63,011 bases of DNA from NCBI GenBank assembly GCA_900548365.1, contig URKM01000006.1, positions 1 through 63,011 of the forward strand, read 5' to 3'. This DNA is from an uncultured Collinsella sp. (GTDB lineage: Bacteria; Actinomycetota; Coriobacteriia; Coriobacteriales; Coriobacteriaceae). Under the pieces are notes generated by a model, which saw only the letters and a list, made by a program, of their open reading frames with translations, was not told the origin of the DNA and did no database searches. Position numbers and translations under genes: made by a program. Positions 45,684 to 54,021 of this stretch are shown here, in pieces; within the stretch, counting starts at the first letter, position 1, and the number at the start of each line of letters is the position of its first letter.

Positions 45684-45857
45684 AGTTATATCCTCCAAAA
45701 GAAAGATGCGAGAGACCTCGAATTAGGGACAGGCACCAATTCGAGGAAAGGGACGAGCACCGCGCTTCAATTTGGAAACGGGGCATGCGAGGCGCCCCGT
45801 TGAAGCGGCGGCACCATAGCGGGTGCCGAATCGCGGCGCGTGGCGAATGCTGCGGCG
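45684..45857 (-). promoter_or_regulatory. groES-groEL spacer with hairpins and a repeat
   Basis: From the groES side: GGCACC-ATAGCG-GGTGCC (45811-45828); AACGGGGC...GCCCCGTT (45777-45801) extended by CGCTTC/GAAGCG; then a REP-like copy (45716-45746). Possible attenuation, RNA processing or mRNA-stability signals that would set the GroES:GroEL ratio. No promoter could be fixed. Confidence 0.5.
45716..45746 (-). repeat. REP-like repeat between groES and groEL
   Basis: CCTCGAATTAGGGACAGGCAC then CAATTCGAGG: compensating changes (CCTCGAATT/AATTCGAGG) keep the arms paired for 9 bp, evidence that the hairpin itself is maintained. It lies 33 bp before the groEL start codon. Confidence 0.88.
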
Positions 45858-46142
45858 CTACTCGACCACGGCGTAGATGTCGTCGGCGCGCATGAGCAGG
45901 TAGGTCTCGCCATCGACCTTGACCTCGTTGCCACCGAACTTACCGTAGATGACGACGTCGCCCACCTTCACGTCCATGGGCAGACGCTCGCCGTTATCGG
46001 CCACCTTGCCGGCGCCGACGGCGATGATCTCGCCGCGCTGCGGCTTCTCCTGGGCGTTGCTGGCGATGTAGAGACCGGAAGCGGTCTTCTGCTCGGCCGC
46101 ATCGGGCTTGACGAGAACGCGATCACCAAGAGGCTTAAGCAT
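45858..46142 (-). CDS. groS: 10 kDa co-chaperonin GroES
   Basis: 94 residues, the lid of the GroEL chamber. MLKPLGDRVLVKPDAAEQKT, the mobile-loop region KTASGLYIASNAQEKPQRGE and KVGDVVIYGKFGGNEVKVDG are all conserved; length is usual. AGGAGG lies eight bases before the ATG. It is the first gene of the chaperonin cluster. Heat-shock control is suggested only by a degenerate CIRCE-like sequence at 46269-46295. Confidence 0.98.
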   Translation of the reverse strand: MLKPLGDRVLVKPDAAEQKTASGLYIASNAQEKPQRGEIIAVGAGKVADNGERLPMDVKVGDVVIYGKFGGNEVKVDGETYLLMRADDIYAVVE

Positions 46143-46520
46143 GTGAGGTTCCTCCTAACCTGTCGCGCGGGCATTCAGACCTGCGCGAACCCCTACGTTT
46201 TTTCGTACGCCCTGAATAGTACCCAGCCGTGCGGACTTATACAACGTGACTTCAAAAAATCTTATAACTTGGCACTTAGATTTCTTGAGCGCCGTTATTG
46301 GGCATGAACGGAGCCGCCTTGAAACCGCAGCCCCAGGGGTGCCCCACAACCCCGGATGAGGAGCGGGCGCCGAATTGAAACGCCGATATGAGGTCGATCG
46401 CGCTCTCCCGCCGTACAACTCTCCTCGAATGAAACCATGCAGCTACTACAGACGGCGAAACCCCGCAGTTATAATAGACGGCGTCAAGGCATGCAATCAC
46501 GATTCGGAAAGGATCGCGCC
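46143..46520. other. groES leader and upstream region
   Basis: The region is AT-rich near 46200-46285. It contains TTGGCACTT-N9-GAGCGCCGT (46269-46295), 12 of 18 matches to the CIRCE consensus TTAGCACTC-N9-GAGTGCTAA, and further right the promoter of the zinc-ribbon gene. No groES promoter with both boxes could be assigned. Confidence 0.4.
46447..46475 (+). promoter_or_regulatory. Promoter of the zinc-ribbon gene
   Basis: Consensus -10 TATAAT (46470-46475), 17 bp after a weak -35 TACAGA (46447-46452); 45 bp before the ATG. Confidence 0.55.
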
Positions 46521-46766
46521 ATGGGCTTTTTTGGATTTGGCAAATCGGACGGACCCGAGAGGTACACCGCCGCGGGCAAGCTCGTCACCTGCTCGCACTG
46601 CGGCGGCGAGCGCTTCAAGAAGCGCGAGGCCCAGCTCAACACCGCGCTCATGAGCGCCATGGATCTCGATTGCTTCAACGAGAGCGCCGTCGCGCTCATC
46701 TGCGAGGACTGTGGGCACCTCGAGTGGTTTATCAACGAGGGCTGCCTGAGGTTCGCCGACCAGTAA
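46521..46766 (+). CDS. Small zinc-ribbon protein
   Basis: 81 residues. CSHCGG near residue 24 and CEDCGHLEWF near residue 62 form a two-CxxC zinc ribbon; FGFGKSDGPERYTAAGKLVT starts close to the ATG. Similar to stand-alone zinc-ribbon nucleic-acid-binding-type proteins; function unknown. AAAGGA precedes ATG 46521, which is preferred over an upstream in-frame ATG at 46491. It has its own promoter and terminator. Confidence 0.82.
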   Translation: MGFFGFGKSDGPERYTAAGKLVTCSHCGGERFKKREAQLNTALMSAMDLDCFNESAVALICEDCGHLEWFINEGCLRFADQ

Positions 46767-46813
46767 GTCCGCGGCAGCGCTCGGGCGCGGCGCAACGAAC
46801 AAAGCATCATGCC

Positions 46814-46860
46814 GCGTTCCATGGCTCCAAGGTACAACATGGAGCCATGGAACGCTTTTT
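46814..46860 (+). terminator. Terminator of the zinc-ribbon gene
   Basis: A perfect 16-bp stem (GCGTTCCATGGCTCCA, 46814-46829, with 46840-46855), 10-nt loop and a T6 run. The remainder of the gap to 47079 shows no gene. Confidence 0.92.
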
Positions 46861-47079
46861 TGCAAGCCGTAGATTGCGGTAGATGGCTCCAGCGACCTGC
46901 CCAGGGTCCGATGCGCGCCGCGACCGAACAGTGCGCACAGTGCACCGCACCTGACATCGCAGGCGGCGCTCCGTGCTCAGGCAGCGCTCGGGCGCGGCGC
47001 GCCGTGCTGAGACGCCGCGCATCGCGAAGCGGGAACCGCCCGGCGGAAACTGCCCGACGGGAGTCAAACCCCCGATAAC

Positions 47080-47370
47080 CTAAGCTTTCTTCGCTACGTC
47101 ATGCAATCCGGCCTTGGCGATGTCGCCCGGCGCAGCGCTCTCCAGTCCCGAAAAGAACTCGACCACGGGAACGCCCAAGCCGTCCGCCAGCCTGCAAAGC
47201 CACTCGATCGAGGGGTTGTATTTTCCACTTTCGAATTTGTTTAAAGCAGACCTATCGATGCCGGCGCGTTCGGCCACAAATGCTTGAGACCGTTTCTGCT
47301 GGTCTCGGAGACGTGCAGCGTTGATGCCGATCGTCTGGTGGATGGATATGTATGCGTCATCTGCTTTCAT
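47080..47370 (-). CDS. XRE-family HTH regulator
   Basis: 96 residues with one Cro/CI-type helix-turn-helix: INAARLRDQQKRSQAFVAER, AGIDRSALNKFESGKYNPSI, EWLCRLADGLGVPVVEFFSG. Small regulator of the SinR/XRE kind; target unknown. The start ATG at 47370 has no strong ribosome site (the reverse complement shows only GCTGCT before it). It lies alone next to a decayed region. Confidence 0.85.
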   Translation of the reverse strand: MKADDAYISIHQTIGINAARLRDQQKRSQAFVAERAGIDRSALNKFESGKYNPSIEWLCRLADGLGVPVVEFFSGLESAAPGDIAKAGLHDVAKKA

Positions 47371-47549
47371 AGCAGCAATCGTATTGAGGCGCAGAATGCA
47401 GGATGTGGTTTATAGTCGACAATTTCAGCTTAGGCTGGGCATTTGCAACCCGCACTACCCGAGGAAAGAAGCATCGGTCGATCGCAACGCGAATCAAAAC
47501 GTAGAGAAGATGCGCAGCATAGCCCGTAGTCACCTTTTATAAGCCTTCA

Positions 47550-47807
47550 TCAAATGATTAAGAGCCAGCAGATCCTCGAAGAATCCTCCATCCGGACATC
47601 TCGATTTATTATCAGATGCTTTGCCCCATTTCTGAGCGGAACGCCATTGAGCGGGCAGCCCTGTCCGAAGTTAAGCGCCGAGACGCGGTAACCCAGCTCG
47701 CAATCGTTTTTAGCCATGAAGCTCTTCAGGCCCCGAGAGCGCACGTTCGTCCCCGACTTCACCTCGATGGGAACGATTAACCGTCCTTCACCACGCCACC
47801 GTATTTG
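47550..47807 (-). pseudogene. C-terminal fragment of a DUF4143/AAA ATPase
   Basis: An open frame without a start reads IQIRWRGEGRLIVPIEVKSG, then TNVRSRGLKSFMAKN and LGYRVSALNFGQGCPLNGVP. The motif VPIEVKSGTNVRSR...SLK...YRVSALNFG is the end of DUF4143 family ATPases (AAA plus PD-(D/E)XK-like). A TAA precedes it and the rest of the protein is missing here; a matching Walker B fragment lies at 48780-48990. The C-terminal tail after GVP is not typical. Confidence 0.75.
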
Positions 47808-48107
47808 AATTTACGGGTCGTCTCGCGCGCGAGCTCACCGTTTTGTCCTGTATGACGTTTATATAGTAGAGGATGTCATCGAGCAGAGACCAAGGGCGGA
47901 AGAAGGGCTTTCCGGACATTGTCCGGGAATGCTCGAAACGGGGCATGTGCGTCCGCTTTGGCTCTATTGCATCACTGAGTCAGCCGCACACTCGAGCCAT
48001 GTCAACGGCTCCTCGCACCGACGCGCGCAACCCGTCCCGCCACCCAGGACCCCTTACCATCGACGTCAGAACTAACAAGTAGTTCAAGTGACAATCATCA
48101 TCTCTAT
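47808..48107. other. Decayed region without a gene
   Basis: No intact gene. A short palindrome, CCGGACATTGTCCGG, near 47910-47925. The stretch probably contains remnants of the ATPase gene too diverged to read. 47371-47549 likewise shows nothing firm. Confidence 0.4.
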
Positions 48108-48149
48108 TTGATTTCAGTACATACTCATTTATAATCAAATTGTAATTAT
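48108..48149 (+). promoter_or_regulatory. Promoter and possible operator of the toxin-antitoxin pair
   Basis: -35 TTGATT (48108-48113), 16-bp spacer, -10 TATAAT (48130-48135). ATAAT...ATTAT (48131-48149) is an imperfect palindrome over the -10, a fitting site for self-repression by antitoxin. The region is AT-rich unlike its flanks. Confidence 0.65.
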
Positions 48150-48170
48150 TTGCAATCGAATGGAGGTAAC

Positions 48171-48431
48171 ATGCCAACGACAACCGCACCACTGGGCAAT
48201 CGCGTGGACATCGAGCTCAAGCGGCAGTTTGACAAGACGGCCGAAGAAATCGGACTTACTCCGACTGCCGCGCTCACGGTGTTTATGAAGCGGTTCGTAA
48301 GCGATGGCGGGTTCCCCTTCGCCGTGCGCAAGCCCGTTCCCACCGAGGAGCAGTTCGCCGCCGAGATGGAAGCACGGTACCAGCGCATGCTCGCTGGCGA
48401 GGAGTCCCAACATGATCTTATCGAGGTGTAG
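48171..48431 (+). CDS. DinJ/RelB-family antitoxin
   Basis: 86 residues. GNRVDIELKRQFDKTAEEIG, LTPTAALTVFMKRFVSDGGF: a ribbon-helix-helix N-terminus of the RelB/DinJ family; the C-terminal acidic tail would wrap the toxin. GGAGGTAAC precedes the ATG. The toxin gene follows after 3 bp. As usual, the antitoxin or the complex probably represses the promoter at 48108-48135. Confidence 0.92.
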   Translation: MPTTTAPLGNRVDIELKRQFDKTAEEIGLTPTAALTVFMKRFVSDGGFPFAVRKPVPTEEQFAAEMEARYQRMLAGEESQHDLIEV

Positions 48432-48434
48432 GCG

Positions 48435-48695
48435 ATGCCCTATTTCTGGAGCGACCAGGCGTGGGACGAATACCAGTACTGGCTTAGCCAAGACAAGAAG
48501 ACCGTCAAACGCGTGAACGACTTGCTGAAGGAAGTGGCGAGAGAGGGCGAACGACCCCACGGCAAGGCCGAGATCCTCAAAGGCACTGGCGGCTTGCGAA
48601 GCGTCCGCATCGACAAGAAGAACCGGCTCGTTTACAAGCCGGAGGGCGACATCGTTCGCATCGTCTCACTCAGAGGCCACTACGGGGAGAAATAA
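48435..48695 (+). CDS. Txe/YoeB-family toxin
   Basis: 86 residues of the YoeB mRNA interferase family: FWSDQAWDEYQYWLSQDKKT, VKRVNDLLKEV, ILKGTGGLRSVRIDKKNRLV, and the C-terminal RGHYGEK with the catalytic His-Tyr; the Arg in RSVRID is also kept. YoeB cuts mRNA at the ribosome. Here it is paired with a DinJ/RelB-type antitoxin rather than YefM, a mixed pairing also known in other genomes. The pair lies between two fragments of one broken ATPase gene. Confidence 0.92.
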   Translation: MPYFWSDQAWDEYQYWLSQDKKTVKRVNDLLKEVAREGERPHGKAEILKGTGGLRSVRIDKKNRLVYKPEGDIVRIVSLRGHYGEK

Positions 48696-48779
48696 ATCGA
48701 AACACAAAGACCCCGTCGAAGCAAAGAAGAACGTCCGGCCGATTCTAGGAACATCTACCCAGCAGCCAATCGACGATGT

Positions 48780-48990
48780 TCACAATCTGGGCACCCTGCT
48801 CGGTTGCGCCCAACCTGAAGCGATCCGCCGTGGGCACCATCTTGGGGGACGAGCGATCTGCGGGTGGGCATGAATGCGACGCACGACCTTTTCCCAGCCC
48901 TCGGCCTCTTGGGCCTCGTCGATACACACGTAAAACGGCTTGTCGGGAGCCGCGGCCACGTTGGTGACTGGATGAACGCAAACGGGGCTC
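48780..48990 (-). pseudogene. N-terminal (Walker B) fragment of a DUF4143/AAA ATPase
   Basis: The minus-strand frame reads CVHPVTNVAAAPDKPFYVC, then IDEAQEAEGWEKVVRRIH, the Walker B and following helix of DUF4143 ATPases (IDEIQxxxGWE). It has no start, no Walker A and ends at a TAG near 48780. Same strand and order as the C-terminal fragment at 47550-47807, so both are probably parts of one gene. 48696-48779 and 48991-49036 show nothing further. Confidence 0.65.
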
Positions 48991-49036
48991 TTTGCAAGGC
49001 TGCAGTCACCACCGTGGGAGATGCCGCTGCGTGCCC

Positions 49037-50683
49037 CTACCGCTCGTACACCTGCCGACCGCCCACGTAGGTGGCGAGGACGCGCGCCCGCTGGATGTCT
49101 TCGGGGTCGCAGGCGGTGATGTCGCGGTCGAGCACCACGAAGTCCGCGAGCATGCCGGGAGCGATCTGGCCCAGCTCGTCCTCGCGGCCGGCCGCCGCGG
49201 CGCTGCCGGCGGTGTAGATGCGCAGCGCGTCGGCGGCCGAGATGCGCTCGCTCGGCAGCCAGCCGCCCGCGGGCTCGTGCGTGAAGGGGTCCTGGCGCGT
49301 GACGGCGCAGTAGAGCACGTCCATGCTGGTCACCGCCGTGATGGGCGAGTCGGTTCCGAACGCCTGCTCCACGCCGCGCTCCTCGTAGGTTGCGAACGGC
49401 CACATGATGCGGCTGCGCTCGGGGCCCAGGTCGCGCTCGGGGCCACCCGGATCCAGCGTGATATGGCCGGGCTGCGAGCTCGCGAGCACGCCCGCCTCGC
49501 GCAGGCGGTCGATGTCGCCTTCCAGCAGGTTCTCCAGATGCTCCAAAGTGTTGCGTCCCTGTAGGGGCTCTCCGTACCAGGCGCGCGCCTCTTCGAAGAT
49601 ATCGAGCGCCTCGTGGACCGCGCGGTCGCCGATGGCGTGGATGCGCACCGAGTGGCCGCGCTCGGCGGCGGCCAGCACGAGCTCGCGCATGCGGTCGGCG
49701 GGCACCGTGGGGCGGCCGCAGTCGCCGGGCGTGCGCGCGTTTGCGTACGGGTCGGTGAGCCACGCGGTGTGCTGGCTGCTCACGCCGTCGAAGAACTGCT
49801 TGAACCCCGGCGCGCGCAGCAGCGGGAACTCATCGCCCGCATAGCGCTCCTGCAGGTCTTCCAGGCGCGACTGATCGTCGAGCAGCGTGGGATACATATG
49901 CACGCGCAACGTGAGCCCGCCTTCGCGGGAGAGCTTCTCGTACACGTCGTCGCGAACGAAATCGCAGCCCGGATGCGGCATGAGGGCCATGTCGCAGATC
50001 GAGGTGATGCCCTGCTCGGCCATGCGGCCCATCTGATCGGCATACGCGCGGGCGATATCCTCCTCGGTGAGCCACTCCAGGCAGCGCGGCAGCAACTCCA
50101 TCGCCGCCGCCTCGCGCACGATGCCCGTGAGCTCGCCGGACTCGTCCTTATCGTAGCTGCCGCCCTGCGGGGGCACGGAATCGCGGGTGACGCCGAGCTC
50201 CTCCAGCGCGCGGCTGTTCAGCCACAGCGTGTGGCCGTCGCCCGAGTACATGACGCAGGGACGGTCCGGGAAGGCCTCGTCGATGGAGCGCTTGGTGGGC
50301 GGCACCGGCGGGTCCCAGCGGTAGTCGCGCCAGCCCTGGGTGACCACCCAGGCGTGGGGCGGCAGGCCGGCGGCGAACTCCTTGGTGCGCTCCACCAGCT
50401 CCGCCTCGCTCTTGCCCATGTGCATGAGCAGGAACGGCGAGGAACCGAGCGCGGTATGGAAGAAATGCAGGTGCGCGTCGTGGAAGCCAGGGCACACGAG
50501 GGCGTCGCCGAAGTCGCGCACCGGGATGCCCGCGGGCACCGCCGCGAGCACCTCGTCCGGCTCGCCCGCATACACGATGCGGTCGCCCGCCACCGCGAAC
50601 GCCAGGTCGCACGGCGCCGCCGCGTCTGGAGCCGACGTGAACACCTTGCGCGAGCGAACTACATAATCTGCCTGGAAAACCAT
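49037..50683 (-). CDS. YtcJ-like metal-dependent amidohydrolase
   Basis: 548 residues of the amidohydrolase superfamily, YtcJ group: CPGFHDAHLHFFHTALGSSP, SGDGHTLWLNSRALEEL, GITSICDMALMPHP, VRIHAIGDRAVHEALDIF, AFGTDSPITAV, and the end GMLADFVVLDRDI. The HxH, His and Asp metal ligands are present. Substrate unknown. ATG at 50683 (MVFQADYVVRSRKVFT) begins the beta domain; its ribosome site is weak (AAAGGCGG) and the frame stays open upstream. It is divergent from the M20 gene across the REPIN-like region. Confidence 0.92.
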   Translation of the reverse strand: MVFQADYVVRSRKVFTSAPDAAAPCDLAFAVAGDRIVYAGEPDEVLAAVPAGIPVRDFGDALVCPGFHDAHLHFFHTALGSSPFLLMHMGKSEAELVERTKEFAAGLPPHAWVVTQGWRDYRWDPPVPPTKRSIDEAFPDRPCVMYSGDGHTLWLNSRALEELGVTRDSVPPQGGSYDKDESGELTGIVREAAAMELLPRCLEWLTEEDIARAYADQMGRMAEQGITSICDMALMPHPGCDFVRDDVYEKLSREGGLTLRVHMYPTLLDDQSRLEDLQERYAGDEFPLLRAPGFKQFFDGVSSQHTAWLTDPYANARTPGDCGRPTVPADRMRELVLAAAERGHSVRIHAIGDRAVHEALDIFEEARAWYGEPLQGRNTLEHLENLLEGDIDRLREAGVLASSQPGHITLDPGGPERDLGPERSRIMWPFATYEERGVEQAFGTDSPITAVTSMDVLYCAVTRQDPFTHEPAGGWLPSERISAADALRIYTAGSAAAAGREDELGQIAPGMLADFVVLDRDITACDPEDIQRARVLATYVGGRQVYER

Positions 50684-50795
50684 TTCACGCCGCCTTTGAA
50701 TCGCAGGGATGACATCGTGCCGGCGCGCACGGCGCGGCACGGGTGCATCATACCGCCAAGCGACCCTTTTGCGAGATGACATCCCGAAGCGCACC

Positions 50796-50914
50796 CCTCA
50801 GAAAGGGGACAGGCACTTTTCTGAGACCCCCTTTCTGAGACCTCCTGAGGCCCCTCGACCGGGGGCGCCGCCCCAGATTAAAACCTCAAAAAAGTGCCTG
50901 TCCCCAATTTGAGG
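50796..50914. repeat. Inverted pair of REP-like repeats with extra half copy
   Basis: A minus-orientation copy at 50796-50826 (CCTCAGAAAGGGGACAGGCAC, TTTTCTGAGA), a half copy CCCCCTTTCTGAGA to 50840, and a plus-orientation copy at 50884-50914 (CCTCAAAAAAGTGCCTGTCC, CCAATTTGAGG). A second REPIN-like pair, in the gap between two divergent genes. Confidence 0.88.
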
Positions 50915-50970
50915 TGATAGAGTTAAGGCAGCGTAAAGCACACGAAAGCGCGACGGAGGGTGTTGCAGGC

Positions 50971-52233
50971 ATGGCACAGACAAAAGCACAGCAGATCATG
51001 GGACACGAGCACGTGCACACGGACGAGGAGATCACGCGGGGCATCCGCGAGATCGGCGAGGAGTTCGAGCCGTACATCATTCGACAGCGCCGGCACTTCC
51101 ACAAGTATCCCGAGCAGAGCCTGCATGAATTCCGCACCACCTCGGACATCTGCGGACAGCTCGACGCCATGAACATCCCCTACGAGCGCCCGCTCGAGAC
51201 CGGCGTGATCGCCACCCTGCGCGGCACCGCGCCGGACGCCTACCACGCCGACGGCACGCCGCGCCGCCGCCTGCTCCTGCGCGCGGATATCGACGCGCTG
51301 CCCGTCACCGAGCGCACCGAGGTCGAGTACGCCTCCGTGAACGAGGGCTTCATGCACGCCTGCGGCCATGACTGCCACATCGCCATGATGCTGGGAACCC
51401 TGCAGATCCTGCGCCACATGACCGACGACATCCACGGTGAGATCCGCATCGTCTTCCAGCCCTCCGAGGAGAACGGCAAGGGCGGCAAGATGATGGTCGC
51501 CGCCGGCGCCGCGCGCGACTGCGACGGCGCGTTCGCCATGCACATCTGGAGCGAGGTCGACGCGGGCAAGATCTCCATCGAGCCCGGCCCGCGCATGGCC
51601 AACACCGACTGGTTCCGTATCGACATCCACGGCACCTCCTGCCACGGCGCCATGCCCCAGCGCGGCGCCGACGCCGTCATGGCGGCCGCCGAGATCGTCA
51701 ACGCGCTGCAGACCATCGTGTCACGCGAGATCAGCCCGTACGAACCCGCCGTCGTCACCGTGGGCGAGATCCACGGCGGCACCGCGCGCAACGTCATCGC
51801 CGGCTCGGCCTACCTCACCGGCACCGTGCGCACCTACAGCGACACCGCGCACCAGATGATGCCCGAGCTCATCAAGCGCATCGTGACCCACACGGCCATG
51901 GCACTGGGCGCCGAGGCGGAGCTCACCGACTACACCGTCGCCAACCTCAAGGTCGAAAACGAGCCCGCGTCCGCGCAGCGCGGGCGCGACGCCCTGGTGA
52001 AGGTGCTCGGCGAGCAGGCCGTGGGAGCCTATCGCGGCACGCTCTCCGGCGAGGACTTCTCGGCGTACCTGCAGGAGCTACCCGGCGCGCTCGCCTTCGT
52101 GGGCTGCCGCAACCCGCAGATCGGCGCCACCTTCGCCCAGCACTCCTGCTTCTACAAGGTCGACGAGACCGTGCTCGCCCGCGGCAGCATGTTCGCTGCC
52201 CAGTACGCCATCGATTTCCTCGCCGAGGCATAG
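50971..52233 (+). CDS. M20-family amidohydrolase (aminoacylase/IAA-hydrolase type)
   Basis: 420 residues. RRHFHKYPEQSLHEFRT, LLLRADIDALPVTE, the metal-binding HACGHDCHIAMMLG, QPSEENGKGGKMMV and GALAFVGCRNP match the M20D group that removes acyl groups from amino acids or related amides. The exact substrate is unknown. ATG at 50971 with GGAGGG ten bases upstream is preferred; a GTG upstream would start inside the repeat. Convergent with the XdhC-like gene. Confidence 0.92.
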   Translation: MAQTKAQQIMGHEHVHTDEEITRGIREIGEEFEPYIIRQRRHFHKYPEQSLHEFRTTSDICGQLDAMNIPYERPLETGVIATLRGTAPDAYHADGTPRRRLLLRADIDALPVTERTEVEYASVNEGFMHACGHDCHIAMMLGTLQILRHMTDDIHGEIRIVFQPSEENGKGGKMMVAAGAARDCDGAFAMHIWSEVDAGKISIEPGPRMANTDWFRIDIHGTSCHGAMPQRGADAVMAAAEIVNALQTIVSREISPYEPAVVTVGEIHGGTARNVIAGSAYLTGTVRTYSDTAHQMMPELIKRIVTHTAMALGAEAELTDYTVANLKVENEPASAQRGRDALVKVLGEQAVGAYRGTLSGEDFSAYLQELPGALAFVGCRNPQIGATFAQHSCFYKVDETVLARGSMFAAQYAIDFLAEA

Positions 52234-52254
52234 CCGCGCCGCCGGCGCGCGCCT

Positions 52255-53280
52255 TTAGAGCTCGTAGTGATGCCGGTGGGCGATGAGCTCAGCCGCGATC
52301 GAGACGGCGATCTCGGCCGGGGTCTCCGCCCCGATCTTGATGCCGATGGGCATGTGGATGGAGTCGATCTCCTCCTGTGCGTAGCCCTCCTCGGCCAGCT
52401 TGCCGTGGATGAACGCCGTCTTCTTCTTGCTACCGAGGCAGCCCAGGTACGCCGGACGCGCACCGAGCGCCTGGGACACGACCTTGAGGTCGCTGCCGTG
52501 CCCCGCCGTCGACGAGATCACGATGTCGCGCGGGCCGATCGCGCAGGTCGCCGCCAGGTCCGCGTAATCCACCACGCGCCGATCGGAGATGCCGGGCAGC
52601 AGGTCGTCGGTCAGCATCTCGGCGCGATCATCGCACGAGACCACGGCGAAGCCGGCGTTCGCGAGGACGGGCGCCAGGGCGCGGCCCACGTGCCCGCTGC
52701 CGAAGATGTAGGTGAGCCCTTCGGGGCACAGCGGCTCGATATAGCTCGCGCCGCCGTCTTCCTCCACGACGCCGGCGATAGCGCCGACCTCCGCGTCGAC
52801 CAGGGAGAGCGCGGGCGCGGCGGCGACGGTGGCGGCGGACCCGGCGCCGTGGGCGGGGGCGTCGGCGGGACGCGCCGCCGCGAACGGGGCGAGGTCGATC
52901 CTGAGCGCCTCGTCGCCACGTTCTACCAGCACTTTTTCAAGCTGCTTGAAAAAGTCCAGCTTATCGGTATCGATGTAGAGGTAGCACAGGTCGGACATGC
53001 CGCCGCAGACCATGCCGGTATCGCTCACCCGTCCTCCCAGCGTATAGCTCACGATGCGGGAGGAGCCGCATGCCAGCAGGTCGATCGCCTCGCGGATCGC
53101 GATATCCTCCACGGCGCCGCCACCCACGGTGCCCGCGAGCGGCCCCTCGGCCCCGACGGCCAACCATGCGCCGGCGGAACGCGGGGACGAACCGCGCGTG
53201 CCCGTCACCACCACGAGCTCGACCGCGTCCCCCTGCTCGAGAGCCGATACGAGGGCGTGAACAACCTGAAGCTTCTCCAT
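52255..53280 (-). CDS. XdhC/CoxI-family protein
   Basis: 341 residues. The N-terminal XdhC/CoxI domain (VVVTGTRGSSPRSAGAWLAV, GGGAVEDIAIREAI, TGMVCGGMSDLCYLYI) and the C-terminal Rossmann part (YIFGSGHVGRALAPVLANAG, STAGHGSDLKVV) are complete, separated by an Ala/Pro-rich linker. XdhC-type proteins handle and sulfurate the molybdenum cofactor for xanthine dehydrogenase-like enzymes; no such enzyme lies in the window. AGGAA precedes the ATG. It could also be a stand-alone selenium-dependent hydroxylase accessory. Confidence 0.9.
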   Translation of the reverse strand: MEKLQVVHALVSALEQGDAVELVVVTGTRGSSPRSAGAWLAVGAEGPLAGTVGGGAVEDIAIREAIDLLACGSSRIVSYTLGGRVSDTGMVCGGMSDLCYLYIDTDKLDFFKQLEKVLVERGDEALRIDLAPFAAARPADAPAHGAGSAATVAAAPALSLVDAEVGAIAGVVEEDGGASYIEPLCPEGLTYIFGSGHVGRALAPVLANAGFAVVSCDDRAEMLTDDLLPGISDRRVVDYADLAATCAIGPRDIVISSTAGHGSDLKVVSQALGARPAYLGCLGSKKKTAFIHGKLAEEGYAQEEIDSIHMPIGIKIGAETPAEIAVSIAAELIAHRHHYEL

Positions 53281-53444
53281 CGCTAGTTCCTTTCTTCCGA
53301 TGCATCGGCATTCCAGTGTACGCGAAGTCGCGTGGAAGCGGCGCTACCATCGCGCACCGCCCCCACGCGCGCGGCTGCCGGCACGCGCGAAAATACGCTC
53401 AGGTGTGCCATTATGTAACTAACAAAAAGTTGTTAGGAGCTTCC

Positions 53445-53894
53445 ATGACCGATGCACAGATTGAGTTTTATTAACGTCTCGCCCACGGGCTCGCACTCCA
53501 ATTCGGACCAAACTGCGAGATCGTCGTCCACGATCTCGAGACGAGCGACCTCGGCCGCTCGGTCGTCGCGATCGAGAACGGTCATGTATCCGGGTGCAAG
53601 CTCGGCGACGGCCCGAGCCACATCGTGCCCGAAGCCCTCCAGAGCGACGGGCCGCTCGAGGACCGCGCGCCCTACCTCACCAAGACCGCCGATGGCAAGA
53701 TCTTGAAATCGAGCACGATCTTCATCCGCAGCGACGCCGGCAAGCCGGTCGGCGTGCGCGCCATCGGCTATCTCGACCGACGCGGCGCCTTCCTCATCTC
53801 GAAGTCAAGCGAGAAGGCCTGCGAGTTCTTCGGCATCTCGAAGTACAGCTTCTACAGCTACCTCAACGAGGCGAAGGCCGCCGCCGAGCAGTAG
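53445..53894 (+). pseudogene. YheO-like PAS/HTH regulator with an in-frame stop at codon 10
   Basis: A clear ribosome site (TTAGGAGCTTCC) leads to ATG and MTDAQIEFY, then TAA at 53472-53474, and the same frame goes on unbroken: RLAHGLALQFGPNCEIVVHD, VVAIENGHVSGCKLGDGPSH, GYLDRRGAFLISKSSEKACE and the helix-turn-helix FFGISKYSFYSYLNEAKAA. This is the PAS_6 plus HTH pattern of YheO-like regulators, with nothing else damaged. One base change (for example GAA to TAA) accounts for it. No good downstream start exists before a GTG at 53625, which would lose most of the PAS domain. AACAA-AAAG-TTGTT (53421-53434) might be an operator. Confidence 0.8.
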
Positions 53895-54021
53895 GGCGCG
53901 GCGCAAGTCGACCCCTGCGGCACGCGAACAGCGAACCCTCTGGATATAACGACATCGCCCCCGCGCCGGTTCCGGCGCGATGACGACTCGAGCGAAGGAG
54001 GGCGATGCGAGCGGGCCCGCC

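Noticed and set aside
45777..45801. groES-groEL hairpin as a true terminator
   Set aside because: Stem is good but no U-tract follows; groEL needs transcription through it unless it has its own promoter.
47020..47080. tRNA-like GC-rich hairpins with GGGTTTGACTCCCG on the minus strand
   Set aside because: No D-arm, anticodon stem or acceptor pairing could be drawn.
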